Source: Frateuria_A sp035944355 (GTDB lineage: Bacteria; Pseudomonadota; Gammaproteobacteria; Xanthomonadales; Rhodanobacteraceae). Taken from it: 64,000 nt of DNA. This document shows positions 42,185 to 51,819 of this stretch, piece by piece. Each line of letters begins with the position of its first letter. The stretch's first letter is position 1. The notes under the pieces are model-generated. The model was not told where the DNA came from. It worked only from the letters and a program-made list of their open reading frames with translations, and did not search any database. The position numbers were made by a program, and so were the translations under genes. The stretch is taken from positions 434,001 through 498,000 of the forward strand of contig NZ_DASZBH010000016.1 in assembly GCF_035944355.1 (NCBI RefSeq), read 5' to 3'.

Positions 42185-42889
42185 ATGCGGCACGATCGCG
42201 CGCGGCGAAGCGCCACCTGGGCGTCGAACATGAGGCGCCTGCTTGCGTCGGTGCTCGGCCTGCTGGCGCCGGTCGCTGCCGCCGCCAACAGCTGGCCGGA
42301 CACGCCGCTGGCCCGCACCGAGGCGCTGGCGCTGCTGCAGACGCTCAACGCCGACCTGCTCAGCCACGACAGCGCCACGCTCACGCTGGAGCGCTGGTGC
42401 GGAGCGCACGGTCTGGCGACGACGCCCGTGGTGGTCGCCCGGCGCGACCGCGAGGCGAGCAAGCCGTTGCCCGAAGATCTGCACCGCGCGCTCGGCGTCG
42501 ACGCCGGCACGCCGGTGCGCTACCGCCGCGTGCAACTGGCCTGCGGCGACCGCGTGCTCTCCGAAGCCGACAACTGGTACCTGCCCGGACGCCTCACGGC
42601 GGCGATGAACCAGGCGCTGGACCACGGCGACACGCCCTTCGGCAAGGTGGTGGCGCCGCTGCATTTCCGCCGCCGCACGCTCTCCGCGCGATTGCTGTGG
42701 TCGCCGTTGCCGCAGGGCTGGGAAATGCATGGACTTCCGGTCGCCGGCAAGCAGCCGCTCGTTTTGCCGCACCGGCTCCTGCAACACCGGGCCCTGCTGG
42801 AGGACGCGCAGGGCCACCCCTTCAGCGCGCTGGTGGAAACCTATACCGAGCAGGTGCTGGCGTTCCCGCCACCGGCTGCCCGTCCGTAA
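42185..42889 (+). CDS. secreted protein of the chorismate-lyase (UbiC-like) superfamily
   Basis: A 234-residue protein with a probable signal peptide (MRRLLASVLGLLAPVAAAA after a basic 15-residue extension). The mature part follows the chorismate pyruvate-lyase fold pattern: YRRVQLACGDRVLSEADNWYLPGRLTAAMN, DTPFGKVVAPLHFRRRT, then LPHRLLQHRALLEDAQGHPFSALVETYTEQVL. UbiC itself is cytoplasmic, so an exported relative is unlikely to make 4-hydroxybenzoate for ubiquinone; it may bind a related ligand. AGGGGAAG sits seven bases before the chosen ATG at 42185; the inner ATG at 42230 has none. Stands alone between the efflux operon and recC. Confidence 0.7.
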   Translation: MRHDRARRSATWASNMRRLLASVLGLLAPVAAAANSWPDTPLARTEALALLQTLNADLLSHDSATLTLERWCGAHGLATTPVVVARRDREASKPLPEDLHRALGVDAGTPVRYRRVQLACGDRVLSEADNWYLPGRLTAAMNQALDHGDTPFGKVVAPLHFRRRTLSARLLWSPLPQGWEMHGLPVAGKQPLVLPHRLLQHRALLEDAQGHPFSALVETYTEQVLAFPPPAARP

Positions 42890-42922
42890 ACCTGCGTCGC
42901 GGGTTCTGCGACCGCCCACGGC

Positions 42923-42928
42923 TATCAT
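42923..42928 (+). promoter_or_regulatory. -10 element of recC, implying a leaderless start
   Basis: TATCAT at 42923-42928 would place transcription start at about 42935-42936, exactly at the second in-frame ATG. The first ATG (42927) lies inside the hexamer and has no ribosome site, so the transcript may begin with the start codon. Confidence 0.4.
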
Positions 42929-42935
42929 GCCCGGC

Positions 42936-45900
42936 ATGGCTGCCTTTCCCTCCGACGACCTGACCCGCGGGCTGTCCGTGATCCGCGCCAGCCGTCTGGA
43001 GGCGCTGCTGGACCCGCTGGTGGCGCTGCTCGATGCGGCGCCGCCGGTCAACGTGCTGGCGCCGCAGACGGTGATCGCGTCGCATCCGGGCATGCGCCAC
43101 TGGCTGGCCGGGGCGCTGGCGCGCAAGCGCGGCCGCGGCGGCATCGTCGCCAACCTGCGCATCACCCTGCCCAGCAGCTGGCTGGACGAGCTGGCGCTCG
43201 CCGTGCTCGGCAGTACCGCGGTGGCGCTGGCGCCGTATCGGCGCGACACCTTGCGCTGGCGCATCCACGAACTGCTGCCGGGCATCGACGATCCCCAGGT
43301 GCGCGCCTACCTGGCCAGCGGCGATGCCGCGCGGCGCCGCTACCAGCTGGCCGACCGGCTGGCGCGGCTGTACACCCAGTACCTGACCTATCGGCCGGAC
43401 TGGCTGCAGGCGTGGGAGCGCGGCCGCGACGACGTGCCCGAACCGACCTTCATGGCGCCGCTGTGGCGCCGGCTGCATGCGGCGATCGGCACGCCGCACC
43501 GCGGCGAGCGCGTCGAGGCGCTGGTGCGCGAACTGGCACGCCATCCGCAGATGCAGGCCACGCTCGAACCGCTGCACCTGTTCGGCGTGAGCCATCTGGC
43601 ACCGGCCGAGCTGGCGCTGCTGCGGGCGGTGGCGCGCGTGCGCCCGGTCGTGCTCTACGTGCCCGACCCCTGCCGCGAATACTGGGCCGGCCTGCGCGGC
43701 GAGCGCGCGCAGCTGCGCGAGCTGGCCCGGCGCACGGATTTCACCGAGGACTCCGAGCAGTTCTTCCAGCAGCTCGGCCATCCGCTGCTCGCCAGTTGGG
43801 GCCGCATGGGCCAGCACTTCATGCTGAACCTGCAGGACGTCGACGACGCCGTCCGCGTGGACGTGCGCCACTGGCAGGACGAACGGCCGAATCCGGGCGG
43901 CGGCCTGCTGCAGCGCCTGCAGGAGAGCCTGCGCCAGCTCGACCCCGCGCGTGCCGCGCCGCTCGGCGGCGGCTATGACGCGGCCATGGCCGACCGCTCG
44001 CTGCGCGTGCACCTGTGCCACACGCGGCTGCGCGAGCTGGAAGTGCTCCGCGACGCGCTGCTGCACGAACTGGCCGAACGGCCGCAGCTGAAACCCTCCG
44101 ACATCGTGGTGATGGCGCCGGACATCCAGGCCTACGTGCCGCTGCTGCCGGCGGTGTTCGGCGAGCCGGGCCGCGCGCACGGCCCGCTGCCCTACCACCT
44201 GGCCGACGTGGCGGTGGCGCGCACGCATCCGCTGCTGGAGGCCTTCAGCCGCTTGCTCGACGTGCCCGACGCCCGCCTGGGCGCGCCCGAGCTGCTCGAC
44301 CTGCTGGAAGTGCCGGAGATCGCCCGCGCGCTGGCGCTGGCCGAGGACGAGCGCGAAACGCTGGCGCGCTGGCTGCGCCAGAGCCGCGTCGCCTGGGCGC
44401 TGGACGGCGAGCACCGCGCACGCTTCGGCGTGCCGGCGATCGAGGAGACCACCTTCGCCTGGGGCATGGACCGGCTGCTGGGCGGATACGCCATGGGCGA
44501 CGACGCCGCAGGGCAGGGCGGGGCCTGGGCGTTGCCCGATGGCGAGCTGTGGCCGGTCGAAGGCGTGCGCGGCCCGCAGGCGCAGGTGCTCGGCGCGCTC
44601 GACCGCCTGCTGCTGGAGCTGGCCGCCCTGCAGCGCGATGCGCTGCAGCCGCGTACCGCCTCGGCCTGGGCCGCGCGGCTGGAACAACTGCTCGATGCGC
44701 TGTTCCGCATCGACCCGCGCGACGGCCAGGCGGCGGAGGCGCTGTCGCTGCTGCGCCGCTTCATCCAGGCCACCGCGGCGGAAGCCGCCGATTGCGGGCT
44801 CGATCCCACGCTCGATTTCGCCGTGGTGCGCGATGTGCTGCGCGAGCGCCTGGCCGCGGCGCCTGAGCGCCAGCGTTTCCTGCTCGGCGGCGTCACCTTC
44901 TGCGGCATGGTTCCGCAGCGCGCGATCCCGTTCGACGTGGTCGCCGTGCTCGGCCTCAACGACGGCGAGTTCCCGCGCAACGCCAGCGACGCCGGGCTGG
45001 ACCTGATGGCGCGCCACCGTCGTCTGGGCGACCGCGACGTGCGCAGCGACGACCGCTACCTGTTCCTGGAAACGGTCATGGCCGCGCGCGAGGTGCTGCA
45101 CCTGTCCTATCTCGCCGAGGGCGTGCGCGACGGCAAGCCGCGCAACCCGGCCGCGCCGCTGGCCGAGCTGATGCAGTTCCTCGACGAACAGGCCGGCCTG
45201 CGCACGCTGGCGGCGGACGCCGACGAGCAGCCGTTGCCGCCGGGCGCGGTGCGCCGGTTCCAGCGGCCGTGGCGCGTGCGCCATCCGCTGCAGCCGTTCG
45301 ATGCGCGCTACTTCGACGGCAGCGATCCGCGGTTGTGCTGCTATGACTTGGGATTCGCCGCGATGCGCGCGGGCGGCGCGGCGCCGCGGCCCTTCCTCGC
45401 CGGCGCGCCGCCGCAGGAAGCCGCCGCCGATCTGGCGCCGATCCCGTTGCGCGAGGTGCAGGCCTGGTTCCGCGATCCCTCGCGCCAGGTGCTGGCCGGC
45501 CAGCTGCACGTGCGCCTGGATGCGCTGGAGGACGATCGCCTGCAAGGCCGCGAAGCGCTGCAGGCCAGCGTATCGGCGCTGGAACGGGTGCCGCAGCGGT
45601 TGTTCTTCGAGGCGGCCGCAAGCGGCTGCTTCGACCTGCCCGAGCAGGCGCCGGCATGGCTGCGCCTGGGCGGCGTGCTGCCGCCCGGGCGCATCGGCAT
45701 GGACGCCTGGGCGGCCGAGCGCGCCAAGGTGCAGACCTTGCTCGCGCGCGCCGCCGACCATCCGCTGTTCGCCGGCGCGCTGCCGCAGCGCACGCCGCTG
45801 CCGCTGCTGGAAACCGTGACGGGCCTGCCGATCGAGGGCACGCTCGAGCGCGTCTGGAGCACCGGCGAGGCGCGCTGGCAATTCGAGGTCTACCCGGGCA

Positions 45901-46400
45901 AGGCCGAGGACAAGCTCGGCTTCCGCGAGCGCGTGCCGTTCTTCATCGAATGGGCGCTGCTGCGCCTGCTCACCACGCCGCCCATGGCCGTGCGCGCCTG
46001 CCTGCTCACCGACGGCGCGGAGCACCCCTGGGAAGACAGGTTCAATCATTGGGACGACGCTTATCGCGCGGCCGACGCCGACCAGGCGCAGGCCATGCGC
46101 GAGGACCTGGTCGCGCGCGTGGGCGCGTTGCTTGATCTCTGGCGCCAGGCGCAGCGCTACCCGTTGCCGTATTTCCCCCGGACCAGCTGGGCCGCACTGG
46201 ACGAGCGCCCGGACAAGGCGCAGCAGACCTGGGCGGGTAGCTTCGGCCACCCCGGCGAGCGCGACTACGCGCCGGGCTACGCCTGGCTGCTTGCCGGCGA
46301 GATGGACTTCTCGCCCGAGCAGCCGGCGTTCGCCGAACTGCGGGCGTTCGCCGCGCGGCTGCTGCGCCTGATCCATCTCGACGTGGAGGCGACGGCATGA
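42936..46400 (+). CDS. recC: exodeoxyribonuclease V gamma subunit
   Basis: A 1154-residue RecC (E. coli 1122). Recognisable parts: LSVIRASRLEALLDPLVALL at the N-terminus, APQTVIASHPGMRHWLAGALA, LPSSWLDELALAVLG, LHLFGVSHLAPAELALLRAVA, VHLCHTRLRELEVLRDALLHEL, SDIVVMAPDIQAYVPLLPAVFG, GGVTFCGMVPQRAIPFDVVAVLGLNDGEFPR and the C-terminal nuclease-like fold ending LLAGEMDFSPEQPAFAELR. RecC is a helicase-nuclease-like subunit without catalytic residues that recognises Chi and splits DNA strands in the RecBCD complex. Starts at 42936 because the upstream ATG overlaps the predicted -10. It overlaps recB by 4 nt. Confidence 0.95.
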   Translation: MAAFPSDDLTRGLSVIRASRLEALLDPLVALLDAAPPVNVLAPQTVIASHPGMRHWLAGALARKRGRGGIVANLRITLPSSWLDELALAVLGSTAVALAPYRRDTLRWRIHELLPGIDDPQVRAYLASGDAARRRYQLADRLARLYTQYLTYRPDWLQAWERGRDDVPEPTFMAPLWRRLHAAIGTPHRGERVEALVRELARHPQMQATLEPLHLFGVSHLAPAELALLRAVARVRPVVLYVPDPCREYWAGLRGERAQLRELARRTDFTEDSEQFFQQLGHPLLASWGRMGQHFMLNLQDVDDAVRVDVRHWQDERPNPGGGLLQRLQESLRQLDPARAAPLGGGYDAAMADRSLRVHLCHTRLRELEVLRDALLHELAERPQLKPSDIVVMAPDIQAYVPLLPAVFGEPGRAHGPLPYHLADVAVARTHPLLEAFSRLLDVPDARLGAPELLDLLEVPEIARALALAEDERETLARWLRQSRVAWALDGEHRARFGVPAIEETTFAWGMDRLLGGYAMGDDAAGQGGAWALPDGELWPVEGVRGPQAQVLGALDRLLLELAALQRDALQPRTASAWAARLEQLLDALFRIDPRDGQAAEALSLLRRFIQATAAEAADCGLDPTLDFAVVRDVLRERLAAAPERQRFLLGGVTFCGMVPQRAIPFDVVAVLGLNDGEFPRNASDAGLDLMARHRRLGDRDVRSDDRYLFLETVMAAREVLHLSYLAEGVRDGKPRNPAAPLAELMQFLDEQAGLRTLAADADEQPLPPGAVRRFQRPWRVRHPLQPFDARYFDGSDPRLCCYDLGFAAMRAGGAAPRPFLAGAPPQEAAADLAPIPLREVQAWFRDPSRQVLAGQLHVRLDALEDDRLQGREALQASVSALERVPQRLFFEAAASGCFDLPEQAPAWLRLGGVLPPGRIGMDAWAAERAKVQTLLARAADHPLFAGALPQRTPLPLLETVTGLPIEGTLERVWSTGEARWQFEVYPGKAEDKLGFRERVPFFIEWALLRLLTTPPMAVRACLLTDGAEHPWEDRFNHWDDAYRAADADQAQAMREDLVARVGALLDLWRQAQRYPLPYFPRTSWAALDERPDKAQQTWAGSFGHPGERDYAPGYAWLLAGEMDFSPEQPAFAELRAFAARLLRLIHLDVEATA

Positions 46401-49400
46401 ACACCGTCGCCCGCGACTGGACCATGCTGGACCTGGCCGGTCCCGGCCGCACGCTGATCGAGGCCAGTGCCGGCACCGGCAAGACCTGGACCATCTCCGT
46501 GCTGTACCTGCGCCTGTTGCTGGAGCAGGGCCTGTCGCCCGCGCAGATCGTGGTGACCACCTTCACCGACGCGGCCGCGCAGGAACTGCGCGAGCGCCTG
46601 CGCGGACGGCTGGCCTGGGCCGAGGACCAGGCGCTCGCGTGGCCGGTCGATGCACAGGCCGACGCGCCGACCGACATCGCATGGCTGCACGCACGCTGGC
46701 GCGCCGATCCGTCGCAGGCGGGCCGCGACCGCCTGCGCCTGCGCCTGGCGCTGGCCGACCTCGACCGCGCGCCGGTTACCACGCTGCATGGCCTGTGCAA
46801 GCGCATCCTCGACGACTACCCGTTCGAGAGCGGCGCCAGCCTGCAGGCCGGCGAGCTGGTCCCGGCCGACGCCTTGCTGGACGAATGGGCCGAGGACCTC
46901 TGGCGCCAGCTGCAGCAGGGCGAGGCGCCGCCGCCGCCCACCGCGCCGGCTTCGCTGGCCGAGCTGCGCCGGCTGCTCAGGGCTTACCTGCAGCCGGGCG
47001 TGGCCCTGTGGGCACCGGACGAGGACGAACTGGCGCGCCTGCTGCCTGTCGAGCGCGCGGACGCGCTCGATGCCTTCGCCGATCGCGCCGACCTGTTCCA
47101 ACCGCGCAAGTCGGCCTTGAGGAACGCGCTGCGCGCCTTTGCCGGCTGGCTGCGCGACCGCAGCCAGGAGCTGAAGGAGTCCACGCTCAAGAACCTCGCG
47201 GCGGCGCCCTGGGACGACCAGCTGCATCCGCACGTGCCGGACGATCCCGGCGACGCCGAGCTGCTCGGTTTCGTGAGCGGCGCCTGCCGCGCGCTCGGCT
47301 ATGCCCAGCACGCCGAGCACGTGCGCGCGTGGCAGGGCTGGCTGGCCCAGGTCGACGCCTGGCGCGCCGAGCGCCTGGCCGCGCGCGGCCAGCTCACCTT
47401 CGATGAACTGATCGCGCGCGTGGGCACGGCGCTGGCGCGGCCGGACCGGCATCTGGCCGAGCGCCTGTTCGCGCAATGGCCGGTCGCGCTGGTGGACGAG
47501 TTCCAGGACACCGACGCGCAGCAGTACGCCATCCTCGATGCGATCTACCGTGGGCAAGACGGCGTCGCGCGCGGCCGGCTGGTGATGATCGGCGACCCCA
47601 AGCAGGCGATCTACCGTTTCCGTGGCGGCGACATCCAGGCCTATCTCGCCGCCGCGAAAGGGGCGGACGAAGTGCTGCGGCTCACCGTGAACCAGCGCTC
47701 CACCAGCGGCCTGGTCGAGGCGACCAACCAGTTCTATGCGCTGGCCGGCGAGGCGCTGGGGCGTGCGCCCGATACGCCGATCCGCTACGAAGCGGTGCGC
47801 GCTGCCGGCCGCCGCGACCCTGCGTCGCTGACCGTCGAGGGCGTACCGCTGGCGCAGCCGCTGCAACTACATTTCAACCCCGACGTGCCGGAGAGCGCAC
47901 CGGCGCGTCGCCGCGCGGCGTTGGAAGCCTGCGCCGCGCAGATCGCCGGGATGCTGGGCGACGGCCGCCACCGCATCGGCGACACGCCGCTGGCACCGGG
48001 CGACATCGCCGTGCTGCTGCCGGGCAACGCCGACGTCACCGTGCTGCGCGCGCTGCTGCAGCGCTACCGCGTGCCCTGTGTCGGCGCCGGGCGCAGCAGC
48101 GTGTTCGACGTGCCGGTGGCGCGCGAGCTGCACGTGCTGCTGCATGCCGTCGAACATGCCAGCGACGAAGGCGCGGTGCGCGCCGCGCTCGCCACGCGGC
48201 TGTACGGCCTGGGCTACGCCGCGCTCAAGGCGCTGCGCGAGCAGCCCGAGGCGTGGCTCGCCTACGAACAGCAGTTCGCGGCGTGGCGTGCGCGCTGGCA
48301 GCGCGAGGGCGTGCTCGCCGTGGTGCGCGCACTGATCGAGCGCGCCGCGCCCCGGCTGCTCGCTGGCGACGACGGCGAGCGCGCGCTCACCGACCTGCGC
48401 CACCTGGGCGAGCTCCTGCAGGCGCAGGCCGAGGCCATGCCCGGCCCTTCGCAGTTGCTCGACTGGCTGGGCCGCCAGCGCGACGGCGAGGAGGCCGGCG
48501 GCGACGCGGCGGAGGAACGCCAGCTGCGCATCGAATCCGATGCGCGCCGCGTGCGCCTGATGACCCTGCACGCCAGCAAGGGCCTGGAGTTCCCGGTGGT
48601 GTTCCTGCCGCTGATGTGGAACCACTGCCGCAGCGACCGGGACACCGACGTGGTCATCCACGAGCCGCTGTGCGGGCGGCGCGTGGTCGGTTTCGGCAAG
48701 GCGGCCAAGGCGCAGTACGACGCCGAAGGCCAGGACGAGCGCTTCCGCGTGCTGTACGTGGCGCTGACCCGCGCCATCCACGCGTGCCACGTCTACGCGT
48801 TGCCGCCCGATCGTCCAGCCGACGGCAAGCGGCACAAGGACGGCAGCCCCAGCGCGCCGCGCAAGGATCCCGAGCGCGCGCCGCTGGACGCCTCGATCGA
48901 GCGTCTGCTGCAACGGCTGGAGACAGGCGAAGCACTGGCCGCGGCCGCGCCGCGGCTCGCCTGGTCGACCATCGGCTGGCCCTGGCAGGCCACACCGTTG
49001 CCGCAGGCGCAGGACGAGGCGCCGGTGCGCCAGGCGCGCCCGCTGCCGCCGGTCCGGCCGATGGCGCAGGTCTACAGCTTCTCCAATCTCACCCGCGGCG
49101 CGCACGCCGGCGCGCTGGAGGACCAGGCCGCCAGCGACGAGACCGTGCCGGCGCCGGCCGCCGATCCGTTGGCCCCGCCTCTACCAAGCTCGGCGCCGCA
49201 TCCGGAGCTGCTCGCGCTGGCCGGCGTGCGCGGCGCGGACATCGGCAACGCCATGCACGCCATGTTCGAACTGCGCAGCATCGGCCAGCCGATGGAGACG
49301 CAGCACGCATTGATCGACCGTTGCCTGCGCGACTTCGGCGTGCGGCTGGAGGACGCCCAGCGCGGCGCCTTCATCGCACGGCTGGCGCGCCGACTGCAGG

Positions 49401-49948
49401 CGAATCTCGATACGCCGCTGCTGTCCGGCCTGCGCCTGGGCGCGCTGCCGGCCGAGCGACAGCTGGCCGAGATGGAGTTCCACTACGCACTGGACGACGC
49501 CTCGATGGCCGCCCTGCGCGAGGCCTGCACCGCGCTGGGCGAACCGGCGCTGGTGCCGTTCGCGAGCGTCGGCCACCTGCGCGGGCGCATGACCGGCAAG
49601 ATCGACCTGATCCTCGAACACGAGGGGCGTTACCTGGTGCTCGACTACAAGAGCAACTACCTGGGCGACCACGTCGAGGACTACCGGCCCGCGGCGCTGG
49701 CCTTGGCGATGGACGCGCACCACTACCGCTTCCAGGCGCTGCTCTACACCGTGGCGCTCGACCGCATGCTGCGCCAGCGCCTGCCGGGCTACGTGCGTGA
49801 GCGGCATCTGGGCGAGGCGATCTACCTGTTCGTGCGCGCGGTGGGCTTGGGTTCGGATGCCGGCGTGTGGCGGCATCGTTTCGGCGATGCCTTGATCGAA
49901 GCGGTCGACAACGTGCTGGCAGGGCGCGAACTGGAGGTCGTGGCATGA
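46397..49948 (+). CDS. recB: exodeoxyribonuclease V beta subunit (helicase-nuclease)
   Basis: A 1183-residue RecB (E. coli 1180). SF1A helicase motifs: EASAGTGKTWTISVLYLRLL (Walker A, residues ~21-40), VTTFTDAAAQELRERLRGRL (Ia), VTTLHGLCKRIL, ALVDEFQDTDAQQYAILDAIY (II), VMIGDPKQAIYRFRGGDIQAY (III), VNQRSTSGLV (IV), RRVRLMTLHASKGLEFPVVFLP (V) and RFRVLYVALTRAIHACHVYA (VI). The C-terminal RecB nuclease has GNAMHAMFEL, DLILEHEGRYLVLDYKSNYLG (Asp ~1071, Asp-Tyr-Lys ~1082) and YRFQALLYTVALDRML. All catalytic residues appear present. Four-nt overlaps tie it to recC and recD. Confidence 0.96.
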   Translation: MNTVARDWTMLDLAGPGRTLIEASAGTGKTWTISVLYLRLLLEQGLSPAQIVVTTFTDAAAQELRERLRGRLAWAEDQALAWPVDAQADAPTDIAWLHARWRADPSQAGRDRLRLRLALADLDRAPVTTLHGLCKRILDDYPFESGASLQAGELVPADALLDEWAEDLWRQLQQGEAPPPPTAPASLAELRRLLRAYLQPGVALWAPDEDELARLLPVERADALDAFADRADLFQPRKSALRNALRAFAGWLRDRSQELKESTLKNLAAAPWDDQLHPHVPDDPGDAELLGFVSGACRALGYAQHAEHVRAWQGWLAQVDAWRAERLAARGQLTFDELIARVGTALARPDRHLAERLFAQWPVALVDEFQDTDAQQYAILDAIYRGQDGVARGRLVMIGDPKQAIYRFRGGDIQAYLAAAKGADEVLRLTVNQRSTSGLVEATNQFYALAGEALGRAPDTPIRYEAVRAAGRRDPASLTVEGVPLAQPLQLHFNPDVPESAPARRRAALEACAAQIAGMLGDGRHRIGDTPLAPGDIAVLLPGNADVTVLRALLQRYRVPCVGAGRSSVFDVPVARELHVLLHAVEHASDEGAVRAALATRLYGLGYAALKALREQPEAWLAYEQQFAAWRARWQREGVLAVVRALIERAAPRLLAGDDGERALTDLRHLGELLQAQAEAMPGPSQLLDWLGRQRDGEEAGGDAAEERQLRIESDARRVRLMTLHASKGLEFPVVFLPLMWNHCRSDRDTDVVIHEPLCGRRVVGFGKAAKAQYDAEGQDERFRVLYVALTRAIHACHVYALPPDRPADGKRHKDGSPSAPRKDPERAPLDASIERLLQRLETGEALAAAAPRLAWSTIGWPWQATPLPQAQDEAPVRQARPLPPVRPMAQVYSFSNLTRGAHAGALEDQAASDETVPAPAADPLAPPLPSSAPHPELLALAGVRGADIGNAMHAMFELRSIGQPMETQHALIDRCLRDFGVRLEDAQRGAFIARLARRLQANLDTPLLSGLRLGALPAERQLAEMEFHYALDDASMAALREACTALGEPALVPFASVGHLRGRMTGKIDLILEHEGRYLVLDYKSNYLGDHVEDYRPAALALAMDAHHYRFQALLYTVALDRMLRQRLPGYVRERHLGEAIYLFVRAVGLGSDAGVWRHRFGDALIEAVDNVLAGRELEVVA

Positions 49949-51777
49949 GCACCTACCGGTTCCAGCGCTCGCCCGCGGAACTCGCCGACACGCCCTGGCG
50001 CCCGCTCGATCGCGCGCTGCTGCGCTGGGCGCTCGCGCACGGCGGCTCGCCGCTGGTGGCGCGACTGGCGGCGTGGGCCAGTTTTGCCGACGGTGAGGGC
50101 GACACGGCCTTGCCGCTCGCCGGCGAGCAGGCCGGCCGCCATGGTGCGCCGGCGCTCACGCCCGACGAGCTGGCCGCCGTGCGCACCGACCCGCTGGTCA
50201 GCGACGGCAGCGTTCCCGCGCCGTTCGTGCTCGATGCGCATGGCCGCTTCTACCTGTGGCGCAACCATGCCGACGAAGTCGCGGTGGCGCGGCAACTGCG
50301 CGCGCGCCGCGCGGCGGGCCGCAGCGTGGCCATGGACGAGGCGACGCTGGACGAATTGTTCGGCGGCGTCCGCGGCGCAGCGGTCTCGCGCCAGCGCCAG
50401 GCGGTGGCGCAGGTCGGCGGCCGGCGGCTGTTCGTGCTCACCGGCGGCCCCGGCACCGGCAAGACCACCACCGTGCTGCGCATGCTGTTGCGGCTGCAGC
50501 AGCTCGATTCCGGCAAGGCATCGACGATCCAGGTCGGCGCACCCACCGGCAAGGCCGCGCAGCGGCTGGTGCAGTCGCTGCGGCAGGGCAAGCAGGCCCT
50601 GCAGGCCTCGCTGCCCGAGGCGTGGCTGCCGCTGCTGGAGCGCATCCCGGACAGCGAGGCGCTCACGCTGCATCGCATGCTTTCCTACGAGCCGCGCCGC
50701 AACCGCTTCGCCCGCGACGCCGCGCATCCGATCGCGGCGGACATCGTGGTGGTGGACGAGGCCTCGATGATCGACCTGGCGCTGCTGCGGGCGCTGCTGG
50801 AGGCGGTGCGCCCGGACGCGACCCTGGTGCTGGTCGGCGATGCCGACCAGCTCACCTCGGTGGCCGCCGGTTCCGTGCTGATGGACGTGGTGGCGGTGAT
50901 GGAGGCCGAGCGCGCGCCGGACATCGTGCGGCTGGAGCACAGCTTCCGCGCGGGCCAGCAGCTGGTGCCGGTCAACCGCGCGGTGCGCGCCGGCGACGCG
51001 GGCGCGTTCCGCGAGGCCGTGGCGCATGCCGGCGGGCACGCGCATTGGACCGCGGTGGACGAGGCGGCGCGCTTGCGCCGCGAGCTGGGCCAGTGGACCG
51101 AGGAACTGGCCTGCCTGCCGATCCGCCCCGTCCTGCCCGCGCACCGTGCGGAGCCGGAAGAAGCCGGCTCCGAACACAGCAAGCTCGCGCTGCAGGCACT
51201 GCATGCGCTGGCCCGGCGCCAGCTGCTGTGCGCGCTGCGCGAGGACGGTTTCGGCGCGCTCGCGCTCAACGACTGGATCGGGCAGCGCCTCAAGCAGGCC
51301 TGGGATGTGCCGGAGGATCGCGTCTGGTATCCGGGCCGCGCCGTGCTGGTCACGCGCAACGACTACGCCACGCGCCTGTACAACGGCGACGTCGGCCTGT
51401 GCCTGGCCGACGCCAGCGGTGCCCTGCGGGTGTGGTTCGAGACCACCGACGCCGATGGCCAGCCGGCTGCGCGCAGCTTCGCGCCCGGCACGCTGCCCGC
51501 GCACGAGGGCGCCTTCGCCATCACCATCCACAAGAGCCAGGGCTCCGAATACGACACGGTCGCCGTACTGCTGCCGCCGGATCCCGAAAGCCGCATCCTG
51601 TCGCGCCAGTTGCTCTATACCGGCCTCTCGCGGGCGCGCCGGACGGCGCTGCTGTGGTCGTCCGAAGCGGCGCTGGAGGCGGCGTTGGCGCGGCCGGTCA
51701 GGCGCGCGGGTGGATTGTCCGATCGCCTGACGGACGGGGCGCCCGCCGAAGAACCGCGGCAGCTTTCGCTGCTCTAG
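49945..51777 (+). CDS. recD: exodeoxyribonuclease V alpha subunit (5'-3' helicase)
   Basis: A 610-residue RecD (E. coli 608). SF1B motifs: FVLTGGPGTGKTTTVLRMLL (Walker A near residue 170), VGAPTGKAAQRLVQSL, DIVVVDEASMIDLALLRALL (II), LVLVGDADQLTSVAAGSVL (III), RLEHSFRAG (IV), AFAITIHKSQGSEYDTVAVLLP (V) and LLYTGLSRARRTALLW (VI). It is the fast motor on the 5'-ended strand in RecBCD. The order recC-recB-recD, each joined by ATGA overlap, makes a compact operon; there is no ptrA between recC and recB as in E. coli. Convergent with the following hydrolase gene; no terminator is evident in the 42-nt gap. Confidence 0.96.
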   Translation: MSTYRFQRSPAELADTPWRPLDRALLRWALAHGGSPLVARLAAWASFADGEGDTALPLAGEQAGRHGAPALTPDELAAVRTDPLVSDGSVPAPFVLDAHGRFYLWRNHADEVAVARQLRARRAAGRSVAMDEATLDELFGGVRGAAVSRQRQAVAQVGGRRLFVLTGGPGTGKTTTVLRMLLRLQQLDSGKASTIQVGAPTGKAAQRLVQSLRQGKQALQASLPEAWLPLLERIPDSEALTLHRMLSYEPRRNRFARDAAHPIAADIVVVDEASMIDLALLRALLEAVRPDATLVLVGDADQLTSVAAGSVLMDVVAVMEAERAPDIVRLEHSFRAGQQLVPVNRAVRAGDAGAFREAVAHAGGHAHWTAVDEAARLRRELGQWTEELACLPIRPVLPAHRAEPEEAGSEHSKLALQALHALARRQLLCALREDGFGALALNDWIGQRLKQAWDVPEDRVWYPGRAVLVTRNDYATRLYNGDVGLCLADASGALRVWFETTDADGQPAARSFAPGTLPAHEGAFAITIHKSQGSEYDTVAVLLPPDPESRILSRQLLYTGLSRARRTALLWSSEAALEAALARPVRRAGGLSDRLTDGAPAEEPRQLSLL

Positions 51778-51819
51778 GCGTCGCCGCGAACGCCAATCCG
51801 AAAGCCCTTGCCGGGCGAG

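Noticed and set aside
42822..46376. A 1184-codon minus-strand frame opposite recC
   Set aside because: Same antisense artefact; composition is biased to Q, R, A, H and it shares no motif with any protein I know.
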